Source of the DNA: Piscicola geometra
Lineage: Eukaryota; Annelida; Clitellata; Hirudinida; Piscicolidae
Length of the DNA stretch: 64,000 nucleotides
Reading direction: 5' to 3'
Assembly: GCA_943735955.1 (NCBI GenBank)
Contig: OX030961.1
Span: forward strand, 2,463,181 to 2,527,180
Within the stretch, counting starts at the first letter, position 1, and each line of letters starts with the position of its first letter. The notes under the pieces were generated by a model. That model was given only the letters and a program-made list of their open reading frames with translations. It did not search any database and was not told where the DNA came from. The position numbers were made by a program, and so were the translations under genes. Below, one piece after another: positions 39,501-62,420 of the stretch.

Positions 39501-42500
39501 CTTTGTTATTTTCTTCAGAATTGTAGTTTTTATTCCATCCGAGTGATTCGGCTTTTGTAGTGTCCATAAGGGTGACTGTTGGGATGTAAAGGGATGTGGT
39601 GTTGTATGGCTTGGTTGATGGGTGTAACTGGTGTTTGTTTGGCGGAATGATGAGATTGTGTTTAATGATGATGTTCTAAAAGGTTATGGTGATGAAGTGA
39701 AGAAAAGATGCATAGAGAAACGGACGATTAAAGATCAAACAAAGAAAAAAATTATTGGTGAAGTGTAGAAATACGTTTTTCTAATTTTAAGTTTTTATTT
39801 ATTATTTAAAAATCATTAAAATAAAAAAAATTAATAATCATAAAAAATATTTTTTTAAAGTAAAAAATCTTTGGTGATAAACTTTGATGCTATTATACTT
39901 TTGTTTTACTTATGTTCCTATGTTATTTTCATTATTGTTTGATCCCCAGGCCTAGTAGTACGTTCCAATTACCGTAGAATGTTTGAATAACTATAGACGC
40001 AAAACATAAAAAACAAAAAGTATTTGTTAAAATAGTTAAAATAATGCATAAAAACTGCTCAAATTTTGTTGTACAAATTTTAATTTTTAAATGTTATTTT
40101 GGATTTGAATAAAAGTAGCGTCATTAAATTGGAGTGAAGATCAAATGAGATTTTGAGAAAATATATGAATTAAAATTAAGATGTTAAAAATTTATTTATT
40201 TAAAAAAGCACAGATGATAAAAAAAAATTTATTAAAGTTTTTATTTATTATTTAAAAATCATTAAAATTTAAAAAATCGTTTTTTAAACATTTTTAGTTC
40301 AAGAAAAAATATAAAATATATAATTTGATTAATAAAAAAAGCAAAAAATTAAGCTGAAAAAACATTTTTGAAATTCGAGAAAACATAACGGTGAAACTTG
40401 GTTTTAAAAATCAATTTTTTTGTAAAATAAAAAATAAATTTCAATTTTTAAAAACATTATGAAACAAAAAAACGATGAAGCTCCTTGTTAATCTTTCTAA
40501 TTTTATTCTCTGTTCTTCTTTTATTTACTTATTTGCAGTTCACTTTTTTGTATCTTTTTAAAACAGTTTTAAATTCTTTCAAATAAATTCTTTTATAAGT
40601 TCATGGTGATTTTGAACAGAAAATTTAAAAAAAAAGAGTTTGAAAATATATATAAAAAATCGATGTAATCGAAAAAGTTTGTCTATAGTTTTTTAAATAT
40701 TCATAAATAACAAAAGAATGCCAGTTTGGAAAACATATTTTTATCATTAACACATCAAACATATCAGTATCAAACAAAAATTAAAATTGTAAATTAGTTC
40801 CATTAGAAAATGATATGACATATAAGAATATGAATATTGCAAATTCAAGAACGCCTGATCGAGTTTAATAACGGAAGATTTTGTTCTTTTTGCCATGAAA
40901 AATCTGCAGCAGCTTTTAGTTTGCTCAACCAAATTCTCAATCTATTATTTTATGCAGATATTTTTTGAACATTGTCTTCAATTCTTCATCCACTCTTTAT
41001 CCACGCTTCATCTGTCTTCCATCCATCCTTCTTTTTCTTCGTTTTCAGCCAATTCTTTCAAACACATTCTTTTTCACGATTTTTATTTTCAATCTTTTAA
41101 AATTTCTATTTTCAACTTAAATGCTACCTTTATTATATTGTTTTGTAGCGCAGTTTATCAGTATATCATCATCATCGTCATCATCATCGTCATCATCATC
41201 GTTATCATCATCGTCATCTTCATCAGCATCATCATCATCATCATCAGCATCATAATCATCATCACTACAACTTCCGTTCAATTATTCAACGGATAAATCT
41301 GAACAATCAACTTGTCTTTCTGTTCATGCCGTCAACTTGATCTTTTCGTCAGCCACTCGTTCTAAAGTTCACTCATTTGTTTAGTTATGTATTCGTTTAA
41401 ATTCCATTTATATTCTCAAACCAGGTTCGAGTGAAATATTTTAAGCTATAATTGTTGTGTTATAACAACTTAAATTGTTTTCTTATTTTTTAAAAGATCA
41501 ATGTCATTTTTCTTTTAAATGACTTTAAAATAAATGAAATTTGTGCATATTTCTTTATAGTTTTTAAGCTTCCATTAAATTAACATCGTTACCAAAAACA
41601 ACCATCCCATAGACCATTCAAGTGCTCTATTACCTTCCAAAGAAGAGGCTCGCACCATAAACAACAAACAAGCTAGAAAAATCTTTCCAAGCATTGTGGG
41701 AGGATGGTGAAGGAGAAAGTGGATTGAGATGTAGTAATAAGGATGTAGAAGCAAGTGGGTGGGTGCTCATCAGAGAGTTGTCATTGTGTGGTAAAGCTTT
41801 CAGAATGTTGTTTCCGTCTTTATTTTTTTAATAGATGTCTGTTGAGAAAATCAATTGTTAATTTTGTATATTTTTTGTTAAATAAATTGTTTGCAAACAC
41901 TTTATTTCTCTGTACTAGAAATTTATGTAACAGACAGATTAGAAACAGATATAAACAGTGCACTTCTACAAACAACTCTTTTAAATTTACTAAAAATGTT
42001 ATTTCATCATCTCAATAATCCAAAATCATTTACAAAAAGGTTTAGATTTTATTTCAACGGAGTATTTTGTAATTGCACGCTTGTCTGTCTACGCCTATAT
42101 ACAATCGGTCTCCCCACGGGATCTCTCTTTAGCTTGAAAACCAGGAGTTTATGTTTAGATTTATTGGTTTTATCCACAAATCTTTGTTTGTTCTATTAAA
42201 TATTCATTCTTGAAACGGTTTTTGTATTTTTAAACTATATCAATATTTTATTTCATAATATTTAAGTAAAAACACAAAATTTAACAATATACATTAAACT
42301 TTGAAAAAATCAAAATTTTCATACGATGAAGTGTCGTAAAAAACACGAAATATGAACCGTAGAGGGTTACCAATGAACAATGTTCAAACATTCAGATTTT
42401 AAAACTTTAACAATGGCTATATTTGCACCAAGTGTCAACTGAAAACCATGTAAAACCACTGCCATCCATGCACATAATTTTGATAAACATTTTAGCTTGT

Positions 42501-43059
42501 TGTTTATTGTCGCACTCTTTTGACTGGTAGTTGTTGTTGATAGAGATGTCTCGATTTTGTTGCTTTTAATGATTTTGTTTGTGTGTGTTTTTCTGATGTT
42601 TTAAAGTTTAAAGCGTTGAATATAACATGAGTTAGATGTTTCTAAAATCTATTGAGCAGCCATCTGTTGAACGAAATAAAAATACAAGAGAAGCTTCCAA
42701 GAAAGATGCTTAGGTCAGTAAGTTCAGACTGAAGAAAAATATTTTCTGATTAATTATCCTAATTATCAAAATATTTTTTAAAAGCAGTAAGCTATCTTGT
42801 TATTGCTTTTGTTAGATATTTTCTATACTCAAAGATGCTTTTCCAAAATTCTTGCATTCGCATTAAACATTTTCTTTAAAAAATCCAAATAAATAAATAA
42901 TAATTTTCTACAATATTATTTGGCCGAGTCACGTGAACCCCCAGGTAAACATCACTGGCTCTACAGTTTTTTTCTCCGCCATATATCTTTAGCTCGTTGA
43001 CGTAGGCTCTTACATGAGTAGATATTAATCTTCTCATGTTTTGTTGATGTTTTCTTAGT

Positions 43060-43150
43060 TTCATGAGATGGTTCGACAGTTTATGGCAAGAATAAAAATC
43101 ACGAAATTCCGGGTAACAAGCCGGTGTCTTGACCATCACACCATAACCAT
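43060..43150 (-). repeat. Possible decayed tRNA-derived element
   Basis: Minus-strand sequence GGTGTGATGGTCAAGACACC followed by GGCTTGTTACCCGG resembles the D-arm/anticodon-arm part of tRNA-derived SINEs (CCGG stem around a CTTGTTA-type loop). The expected GGTTCGAATCC B box is not present downstream. Weak; it may be chance. Confidence 0.2.
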
Positions 43151-43487
43151 TTACACTCCATCGCCGTATGGTATTATTACATTATGTTGGCCTGTTTTGT
43201 CATCTAACCTATTCTTTTATCTTCCTGAATGAATTAAAAAATAATCTATAAAGACAAATAAATAAAAAAGGATGAGTCATTTCGAGCCACGCAACAAAAA
43301 GAAGACATTTTATTGAAAAAGAAAACGATAAATAAGAGGTCCGCTGTAGGTATGAGATGACAATGGGAGTGTGTTTGCTTGCCAGAGCAGAATGATGAAG
43401 TAATCGCCCGTGGTGCTAAAGGAACGTAGGAATGGGTGAAGAAGCGCTAACAAAGAAACAAATACATAGTTTAAATAAAAGAGTTAT

Positions 43488-43590
43488 TTGTGTGTGTGTG
43501 TCTTTTTGTGTGTGTATGCTTGTGTGTGTGTGTTTGTTTTTGTGTGTGTTTTTATGTGTGTTTGTGTGTGTGTTTGTGTGTGCTTATGTG
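43488..43590. repeat. Interrupted (TG)n repeat
   Basis: TGTGTG runs broken by TTTT and CTT variants over about 100 bases. Confidence 0.8.
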
Positions 43591-44282
43591 TCTGATTGAA
43601 TCATAAAGCAACTTTTGCCAAGCTAAATTATGTATGACCATTTAGAGGTATTCAGTAGTAAACAATAGTGCTCTTGAGTGGGTAAGTCGAGAGAGCGCTG
43701 AGTGGCAACGTGTGTGTTTTTAAACATCTTTTCATGTGTCTGTGTTGGTAAGTGTGTTTGTATTATTTTATGTGTATTAATCAAATATGAATGAATAAAG
43801 CGGAGAAAGCAAATGTGGATGGATGAACACCCTAAAAAGGACGGTTATTCCAGTATTATCCGGGCATTATAAAAAGATTAGAGAAGTGTGGGGTTCGTAG
43901 GAGGGTGACTTTTGATTTTACGCCTTCCTGAACAAACACTGCTTTAAAGAGTCGGATGTATGGAATAAAGAAATAGATTAAGCAGAATGGAGGAGGCATG
44001 ATAGAAAGAGTGAAGAAAGTTGACGGAATGTGGATGAATAAAATAAACAGACACGTGGAGTACGATGTAGCGGGGAAAAATTGATAAGAAGTTGTATTAA
44101 AAATCTTGAAAGTGAACGAAAAGCATGGAATGAACATGTGAAGACAACGAAAGAGTGAGAGTAGTTATTAGTCTGGCAGACATTTCTTGAAGAGATAGCA
44201 GTGAAGTTTCCTGGGTCAACTACTTATTGTCTGGCATCAAATGAGTTTCAACAGAAAATATACAATGTATATATTATACAAC

Positions 44283-44313
<31 letters not shown>

Positions 44314-44875
44314 GATAGACAGATATCTGGTCATGTCATCTCTCTTCGATAAAGATAAAGTTTAAAAGAATTTGAGTTAATGTCACTTTTACTCTTTAGT
44401 TGACAGTTGTGTTAATTGAGATCCTTCTTATATTGAGTATGTTGTAATTCTAAGGTTGTTTATATAACTTTTAAAATATAAGTTTTAAGCCTTGTTCTAA
44501 ATACGACTCTAAATACAAGAGCTATTACACTGATTATAATTTAATTCAATTTGAAAAGTAAAATAAATAAAATAAAAACTTGTGTTAAAAAAGGTTCATT
44601 TTTCTTAACAGAATTAAGAATTTTGCGTAAAGTGATTTATAAGCGAGTTTGTGTTTTCGAGGCGTGACGATGGGTGATGACGGAGTTTTTGAAGTAGTTT
44701 GGGTAGGCTTTTGAGGTTTGTTTGAAATCGAAGTTGTACAGTTTCATATAAAATATATTTATAATTAAAATAATTTATCATTTTGTATTTTAAAATTAAA
44801 AGATAAGACAATTTGAATAAGATTAATTTATTTCTCAAGACACACAGTGCAACACCAATAGATGAAGTTGCAGCA

Positions 44876-44927
44876 ATGGAGTTTTATCCTTTCTTCGCTT
44901 TCCTCCTTTCCAGTGCCGTTGCCCCAG
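44876..44927 (+). CDS. Candidate signal-peptide exon
   Basis: ATG followed by MEFYPFFAFLLSSAVAP and a donor (CCCCAG|GTCAGA) in phase 1. A hydrophobic core of about 12 residues with small residues before the junction is typical of a first exon encoding a secretion signal. The next plus-strand exon I can support, at 50705, starts in the matching phase, so this may be the first exon of the membrane-protein gene there, across an intron of 5.8 kb. No other evidence links them. Confidence 0.3.
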
Positions 44928-47900
44928 GTCAGAATAAAAGTGGCGAGTGTAGATTTGAGAGTTTAGTTTTTAAGGCTGGAATTTTAGTTGGTTTTCGCTT
45001 CTGACGGGAGAAATGTTTGCTTAGTTTTAAACGTAAGAAGGCTTATAAAATGAACATAAAACGAACAATAAAAGAATGTTAATAAAGGAAAATTCAAATA
45101 AAAAGAAAACACCATGTTTGCAGGGACATCAAGGGCAAACTTATTTAAATAGCGAATTTGAGTACAACTTTGTGCAGTGTAGTATAAAGTTTATAGGAAA
45201 TAATAAACCATCATTTCGAAACAAATTAAACTGCAACTTGATAATATATTCATTAATAAAATTTGATGAGACTGAGTATTTAAAAATTATAATGCAATTT
45301 GATATCTCTAACATAATAAAACTTGATGAATCTTCACATGGTGTACCGATAAATTTCAAATTAACAATTTATAAAATATATGTTAACAATTTAATCATCT
45401 TTTTATATAAATATTCTAAATAAAATATACTGAAATTCACGAAGAATATGTCAATAAATGAAAATATTTCCATGTCTTGAAGCTTTTGCATCCTTTCTTA
45501 CGCCATCACAAAATCCATCATCTCAAATCGATGCTGTACAAAGAGCACATATACACATGTAATTAAAGAATGCTTAAAGAAATAAAATATAAATAAAAGA
45601 ATTTATAGATATAATAGGAAATAAAATAAAATTATCTAATGAAACAAAAATATTGACTACGAATTAGTAAGATTTTAAATAGAAAAATAAAGACAAGTTT
45701 CTTCAAAAAGCTCTAAGAGTCTTCAAAAAAAATATGGTTTTCTTGGATGAATTAATGAAGCTAATACAAATGAAATAGAAAAATGTGATTCAAACTAAAG
45801 TTAAAAATTATATATTTTTTCCTAGTAAATGTTTATTTTAATAAAAAAACATAATAGTTCGGTCTTCAAAAGTATTTTTTAAAAAGTCATCAAATTGAAT
45901 TTTTAAGATCACAATGAAGAAAAGACAACCCAGAATACGAAATAAGGCAAGTAAATTCAAACATTAATCTACGCTCAACGGATGACAGATCATATCGCTT
46001 ATTGATATGGTCCCACCACATTAGTCTTACATGGAAAACAACTTGCAAGACACTTCCAGGAACTCGTAGTTTTATGGAAAGAGATCTTTGTTTTAGGAAA
46101 CTAAAAAATATTTTGCATAAAAACTTAGCTTTCATCCCTACACACGAACATCTTTAACACATGAACATAGTTTCACAAAAACATATACATACACAAAGAT
46201 ATCCATAAAAAATTCGAAAGAACTCACGATTAATGAAACTAAAATCAATCAAACAAGCAACCCTTCTTGCAAGCCACAGATGATGTTGCCCATTCTCTGC
46301 AGAAATCTTAAAAATGACTTTTAAAGCTCATCGGCTTGACACCCGCTTTAATTAAACTCGTTGTATTTCACTTTTTATGCACTTTATTATTTTGTTTAAT
46401 TTTCTAATTTCTCAGACTTGATTAAAACGCTCACCTAGCGTCATTTACATGTAGAAGTCATTTTATTTGACGCCACTAGGCGGTCACGTCATCAATCCAA
46501 CTGGTCCGTTCCAAAAAAGAATTCTTTGAAGCGCCTCAATGCCCCACAGTGCAAGTACATAACTCACTTTAGAGTAGTGAAAGCTTCACATTCTATTCTT
46601 CGTTTATAATTTCGTCGAACCACTTACAAAATTATATTCATTTTTGCTTTTAAAATCTTTTTGCACCTTTGGACTTTTAAACTTTCAAATTACACTTTTA
46701 CTGTTTTTCTTTTTAAAATCGAGCATATGTCGTTAAAGGCATATACCTAAATTAATTTATAATACTTAAAAATAATATTTTGAAGTTTCTGTTAACATTT
46801 TATTGTTTTATTTTGAAAATTTAGATTCAGTAATTTATTTTGCTTTTTTCATTTTTCATTTGTTTTTTAAAGCAATTTCTTTAGAAATGTGTCGTTATTT
46901 ACAGCTTCTCCTTTCATTAAATGAGCAAACACAGACACAAATCTACCTAAAAAAACTAAAATAAATTCAAATAAGATTGAATTAATTTTTGATTGATAAT
47001 TGATAACTTAAAAGTTGACTCGCATGTTTGCATGGCGGATGTCTTACGATCAAGTTAAAGTCATGTGAGTGTATAGTAGAAAAAGAAAGTATTTTAAAAT
47101 AGAAATATAGGTGTTTCGAACGCTAAACGAAATGATAGGGTACTTCAGGACAGAGTCCCAATAATTGTTCGGAGTCTCTGAGGCGTTAATGTGGTGTGGC
47201 CGTGCATGCCTAATTTATGAATTTTGTGTTTTAAGCGAACTTAACGAAACTGTTTTTACCTTACTCACTTAGATGCCAATTTTTTTTTTAAATTCGAAAC
47301 TATGTTGAATAAAAAGAAAAATGTTTTTTTAAGAAAACACAAAAAACCTTTCATTAAGCAGGTTTACAATAAAGAAAGGAAGATCATACAATTACTTTAG
47401 TCTTCAATCATTCGCTCATTCTTCAACCATCTCAAACTCGTTTCATATCTATCCATCATCTACCCACTTTTACCCTCTATCTTTCCCCCAACTATCTTTT
47501 GTCCATCCATCACTTCCTATTTATTTTACAACTATTCATTCTTCACTTATTCATTTTCCCAGTTCATTCTTCATCTATCTCTCAGTGACTCTTTATATTT
47601 TGTTAAGACTTTCATTCATCAATCAGGCGCTCATTAAGCCAGCTATCAGTCATTTCTACATTATTCCTTTCCAACTCCTATTCCCATAAATGTGTACGAA
47701 TTTCTCTTTTTTACTTTCAATTTCCAAAATCTCTGTCTTTTTAACATTCTATAACATCCTTCACTCATACAGCCCAATTTAATTCGGCTCTATCCCTACT
47801 TGAAAATCATTTCATTCTTTAACTACATGCATCGCTTAATATACTGCAGCAATGAAGCCTTAAAGAGCGACGAGGCGCTATCTTAGTCGCAGGCTTCCAA

Positions 47901-49870
47901 GCGAATCACATACGCGCCTTGATTTATTGCAGGGCAATAACTTAATACGCAGTCTGCGAGAGTGTCATTAAGTGGGCAGTGTGGAGTCTGCCTTGTCCAA
48001 CCTTTCATTTGGGCTAATAATTATTTCGGCAACAGCAACTAACCTCCCCTATTACAACATAAATCATTGGTTTTTGTCTCCACTAAGAGTGATGGTAATC
48101 ATAACTTTCTTGCCATCAATAGCAACTTTTTTTTTTTCCAACAACGCCCAAATCTCCAAAAAAAATTTTAAAAAACACTTGAACAACTCACTCTTATGCA
48201 TATTGCCAGAACAACGACCTTTGTGACCATTAGAAGCACCATCGATAGTGCAGATTAATGAAACTCCCGTCTCTTAATCGAAAAATGATGATGTTGTAGC
48301 AGGGCTGGAATGATAATAGAAGAAAGATAATTTGGAATGGTAAAAAAAAAGAGTAGAGTAAAATTGCTTTTGTATTAATGCTTGAAAGATGCTGGTAGAT
48401 GCATAACTTTATTTAAACAAAAACTGGAAAAGCAATAAAAAACGACACAAAATACCGTCGAAATATTTTTGTGAGATAAAGAATTGGGTTAATGCGGCTG
48501 AATAACATTTGGACTCTGGTACTTATGAAAAAGCATGACGATTGTGACTGCACTACATGCGATCATACATTTCATCATAAACAGTCATGACAAATATTCA
48601 TGATACAGTGTTCTGTGTCTCTGTATGTATTAGTTTATGTTTTTCGATGGAAAATTCTGTATGTATATTTTTGTTTTTAAATATATAATGTGCGTATTTA
48701 TAATGGTGTATATTTTAGTTTTTGTATTTCTATTCACACTTGAAGTGCTTACTCGTCCAGTACGATGCATTAACAAAATTAAATCGGAGAACAATCAGCG
48801 CAAAAAGATTTAAATGATTTTGCAATTAATTCAAACAATTTGCGATTAAGAATTTATTATGGATAAGTCTCAATTAACGGGAAATGACGCTATTGCATTC
48901 TCGTGCAACAAAATGATTTGGTATTGATCGCATTACGTTTACTTGGGATTTAGTGGTGGCGCGTGGCTTTGAGAAAATAAATGAGTTTTATATATGGCAC
49001 GAGAATCCATTGCAAGTATCATTATGATTTTACAATTTTACAAATAATATAATATAATAAATAAATTAGAAAACTTATATTGATGTGTAGTTTCTATAGA
49101 CCAAACATATGGTTTCTTCTACCTCTTTACCAATTCATGCATAATTACTTTTACAGTTTCTCTTCCCACCTTCTCTTCAAATCTTTTACACGAGGACCGT
49201 TTGAACAATTTGTCTTCTCCATACGTTACTATTGTGCCGGAAGATCAAAAAAGAAGGGATGAACCATTAGTGTTCAAGCTGCAAAGAAGTAAGTTGAAGT
49301 GATGGTTTTTGAAGGGTGATTGTTATTGGATTGGTTTAAATGAAAACTGAATTGGTGTTATTGATATAAAAATAGTCGTAGTGATAAAAATGAATGAAAG
49401 CGTGATTCTTTTTTACATTCATTCTTTAATCAGCTTAGTTTTTTCACAGACCAAAAAAACATTTAAATGAAGTGTGACGCATTTTTATGACACTTAAATC
49501 CCCTTTCAAAGCGCTTTTATTTTGATTGAATTCACTTTTGAACATTCAACCATGTCATTGCCCATCTCAACTTCCTAAGTGTCCTTTGAGTCACAAAAGC
49601 CGTCTATGGCTTTTTTTGACACTTCCACGAAAATAAAAAAATGTTTTAAACAGGAATAATGATGATGATGATGAAAATGGAAAATATTTATTAAACAGGA
49701 ACAATGATGATAATGATGGTGAAAAGGATAAAAATGAAAATGAAGATAATTATGATGAGATACAAAAACTATCATGCTATGACGATGAGAATGGTTAAAA
49801 ATAAAAATAAATCAAACAAAAACTTGAAAATGATTAAGATAGAAAAAGATGTACTTATGAAATAGACAAT

Positions 49871-49984
49871 AAAACAGAAGATGATGATAAAGATGATGAA
49901 AATGATGATGAAAATGATGATGAAAATGATGATGAAAATGATGATGAAAATGATGATGAAAATGATGATGAAAATGATGATGAG
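49871..49984. repeat. 12-bp repeat (GATGATGAAAAT)n
   Basis: About nine near-perfect copies, preceded by related GAT/AAT-rich sequence from 49660. The minus strand reads as HHFHHHF repeats; treated as non-coding. Confidence 0.9.
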
Positions 49985-50704
49985 GTTGCATGCTTATCAC
50001 TGTGGTTTAGCGGGCATCAAAACGCCATAACGACGAGGAGCGGAGAGATTAGGGATTGTGGATGTGGCTGTTCTTGAGAATGATGTGCTTGTGGTTGTTA
50101 AACTGTCAATTATTATTGTTCAAATAATGTTAGTGTTTTGTTTAGTTAAATTATTGCTGAAGCAAGTATACGGGTAATAGTTGAAGAGAATTGAAAAGGT
50201 CAACGATATCTTCACTTCTCAAACACTCTTGTTGTGTAATGAAAACATCACTTGTTGCAGTTTCTAGGGATGGGAAGTGTTGCTGAAAAGTGAAGAATGA
50301 CGCTAGCAAACACTAAATCTTGGCAGATCAGAAAAACTTGCAAAGACGAGGGCGTGAGACGAATGATGTTTCATGCGAACGAGTGATGTCGATGACGAGA
50401 CCGAAGTAATACTAGTGTAGTTGGTGAAAGATAGTCCAAAACTGATGCTTTGTCGTTGGAGGTTGATGAAGAGTGATTTTGCAATAGTGAATAGAAATTT
50501 TGATTGGAGAAATGTTTTTTCCATAGAAACTATCAAGAATCCCATCAATCTTAGCTGCTGTTCAAATTTCTTTCATTTACACAATGTATCGAAAACGTAT
50601 GAGAGAAAAATGTGTTAGAGTTCCCGCAAATTTAATGACTTTTCAAGTAAATAATCTATTTCGACTTATTGCATTTTAACAAATTAAACGTCAATTCACC
50701 ACAG

Positions 50705-59534
<8,830 letters not shown>

Positions 59535-60368
59535 AAAAAGATGTGGTGGTCAAAACAATTATTTGTCACTTATATTTTCGAAATTAAATATAAAAAAACT
59601 TATATTTTCATTCAAAAGTTTAAAATAATTTCAATCTTCCATCTACAAAAGACACTACCAAAAATTTCACTTTCACAATGTGGCTTCCTTCAAAAACAAA
59701 TAATCTGACGTCTATATTCATTACAGCGTAATCCATTAATTACTTGCGCCGTCCTAATTTAAAGCCAGAAGAACACTAATACATAACAATTGAAACTCTA
59801 AAAATCGTCAAACTTGTTTCGTTCAGACTTAACAAAGTCATTTATTTTTTCGTATTTTTTATATACAAAAAGTTGACTTTGTCTATATAACAATATTTTG
59901 TATAATTGTATTTATTTCAATTTATTCATTCTATACTTTTATATCCGTAAGACTTAACAGACTGGCGAAGAGATAACTCAGATTAATGGCATACTTCTCA
60001 CCAAGAAGTTTTATCTTTGATTTTTCATGGAGTGATGAATACAGAAATAACAAGTTAATCTAGCTGGAGCAGAAGTGACGAAGTGGAATAGATCGGCCAC
60101 GACAGTAGTGTCAATTGGTCTGTAATGGCTTGATGCCGAGAGATTTATGAAGCTGAGAAGGATGATGACAACTCAGATAAAACAATAAGTAATAATTTAT
60201 AGCTTGTATTTTATTTTGAATTCATTGATATTGCCCAATTAGTTTCCGCATTATGTTGATATTCTATTTCTAAAATGAATAAAGTCATAATTTTGAAGAT
60301 TTTATTTTCTGCATTAACTAGTCAACTTTTATAAGCAATGGGGCTCGTCGAAGCTATTCAAGTTCCAA
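59535..60368. other. Convergent intergenic region
   Basis: About 830 bases between the stop codons of two oppositely oriented genes. AT-rich; contains only 3' untranslated sequence as far as I can tell. An AATAAA occurs on the plus strand near 60276. Confidence 0.5.
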
Positions 60369-61306
60369 TTAAACACGTGTTTCATGGAAAGTTTTAGTGT
60401 CTGCCAATGTGAATGTGATCACTGGTGTTGTCGTTGTTGCTGTTGTTGTTGTGGGTAGGGTTTTTGATTTTGTTGCTGGTAGATTTGTTTGTAATGTTGT
60501 TAACCTTTTCAATTTCGGGGATGTTGAAATGTTCATCATGGAGTTTGTAAGAGTGGGTTGACTTTTTGGCGGCTTCTTTTCAAGATCATCTACTGACCTT
60601 GCGAACATTTTTGTTTCTGAAGTCGTCTGAGCGTGTTGTTGCTGATGGCCGACTTGTTGATTGTGTTGCGAACAAACTGACTGAAGTGGTGCAACAAAGG
60701 GGAGACCACCACAACCTATCCTCAAACCCCCGTCTACAGAACTTCCCCTCAGGTTATTGATTCCTTCCCCAAGCTTTATTTGATCCCATCTTTCTAACCC
60801 TTCAATGGAATCTAGTGGCTTCATCAGACTAGACGCACTTTTACCCTCTAAACCACTCGAAGATTCTACAAAATTTACGCCTTCATTACTTTCTCCATAG
60901 TGATCGTGTAGATTAGCCGAAAATAACGGACATTTGTAGTCATGGCAAAATTCCCTTTCTGATCCGACGCCCCTCTGTACCAGCCACACGATGACGTAAT
61001 GATCTGTGACGTCGATAACACACTCGAGCACACAGGCAGCAACCACGACGTACATCAAGACATAGGCGGTAACTCTGACTACATACGCAACCACAGAAGC
61101 CAATCGGATAACCACTTCTAGACACTCATTCCCATAAACATCTTTCTCCTTGACAGCATTCTCCAAGAGAAGTTTGTGTGGAAATATTTTTTTACGGTTA
61201 ATTCGTTTAAGATGGTTTTTTCTGTTGCGTTTAAATTTCTTTTTGGAATATCCTCTTGAGTATTCAACGTCAGTTTCACTAATTTCAGATTCGCCCACGG
61301 CTGACT
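60369..61306 (-). CDS. C-terminal exon of an unrecognised membrane protein
   Basis: One open exon with acceptor TACAATTTCAG at 61306 and stop at 60369, about 312 residues. It opens with an acidic then strongly basic stretch (KKKFKRNRKNHLKRINRKK), then a long hydrophobic segment of about 45 residues (VVIRLASVVAYVVRVTAYVL, MYVVVAACVLECVIDV) that could hold one or two membrane helices, a Cys-containing stretch (CHDYKCPLF), and ends in a Ser/Thr/Gln-rich low-complexity tail. No family recognised. Upstream exons are to the right; whether they include 62421-64000 is unclear. Confidence 0.5.
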
Positions 61307-62420
61307 CTGAAATTGTAAAGTTTCATTAATGTCCAAAATATTCAAAACCTAAAATGTACAAAGCATTCATCATTCTCATAGTGACATACTACATTGCCCC
61401 AAAAATCGTTTATTTATTTGTGATAAATTAAATGCTTTAAAATGGATTTTTACTGTAATGTGTTTCAAAAACTATCGTATATAATAAATTGAGTTCTTCC
61501 ATATTCAAATGATTTAGTCCGCATTTACCGATTCGTCCAAGTAATAAACATTAGATTACGCATTCTGATATGACTTGCTTATTTTTGCCTATTATGAAGA
61601 TGGATTACTTGTAAGATTGCAAAACTTTTTCCAATCAATAGTAATAATATTTTTCTATAATTACCATTTTTTACTTTCTTTCTCATCTTACTATCAACCT
61701 ACTAACTTCGCCAATCACTCTTGCTCACTAACCTTCCATATAGGCACGTAACAGCTGAAACTGCTTTATAACGTCATCATATACGATGACTCCTCCACGG
61801 TATGAAGGGAGAAAGGTAAGATTGATGAGAGCTGACCGCAGAAATTCATGGCTAGAAAGTGGCGATGATGGTGAGAGTGGAAAGATGGTTTAGTGGTTTA
61901 TGATATGGAGGGTGGTGTAGTGATGGTTGTGGTTGATGATAGGCAATCTGAGATGTGTTAGAATGGGGTTAGAGGGTTAGCATGAAATGGTACATAAACG
62001 CGATACGGTAAGTTGGTAAACTAAAAGCGATTAAAATAATGGTTCGTGACGCTTGCTCGATTTCATTACAAAAGTCACACGCTCTTGCAGTTTCTAACTT
62101 GATAAGTCTAAAACAAATTAAGGGGAAACTTTTTTTTGCAAACGAATTTTATTTTTGAAAGTTTTTTAATAGTTTTTTCATGGGTTGAACGTGAGTCTGA
62201 AGCTTGAGTAGTGAATCTGAAAAGCGCTTTTGATGAATGAAAAAACACCCTAAACTAAATAAAATTAATGATTAATTGTAAATGAAGTTTTGAAAATAAC
62301 TTTGAAATTAAATTTATATTTACTTTAATTCAATTGCATAACGTAATTATTCAAAGTTGTTAGTGAATTGAAATGAAGGATAGCTGAATTAAAAGTAAGC
62401 GACTAATTAATCAAAAGATT
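61307..62420. other. Probable intron or intergenic stretch
   Basis: AT-rich with GT-rich patches near 61860-61950. No coding segment recognised. It is either an intron joining two minus-strand exons or the gap between two genes. Confidence 0.4.

Larger units (their letters stand above)
33969..50704. other. Long gene-poor stretch, possible large first introns
   Basis: About 16.7 kb, AT-rich. The Eph exon at 33968 begins inside the ligand-binding domain, so at least one exon with the signal peptide lies in or beyond this stretch. I could not identify it. Only a possible plus-strand signal-peptide exon (44876-44927), simple repeats and a possible decayed tRNA-like segment (43060-43150) were noted. 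Confidence 0.45.

Noticed and set aside
42876..43139. 87-residue minus-strand open frame with VKTPACYPE-like text
   Set aside because: Such text often comes from translated tRNA-derived repeats; noted as a possible decayed element instead of a gene.
45076..45423. 115-residue plus-strand open frame
   Set aside because: AT-rich composition, no recognisable domain, no splice signals that fit the neighbouring exons.
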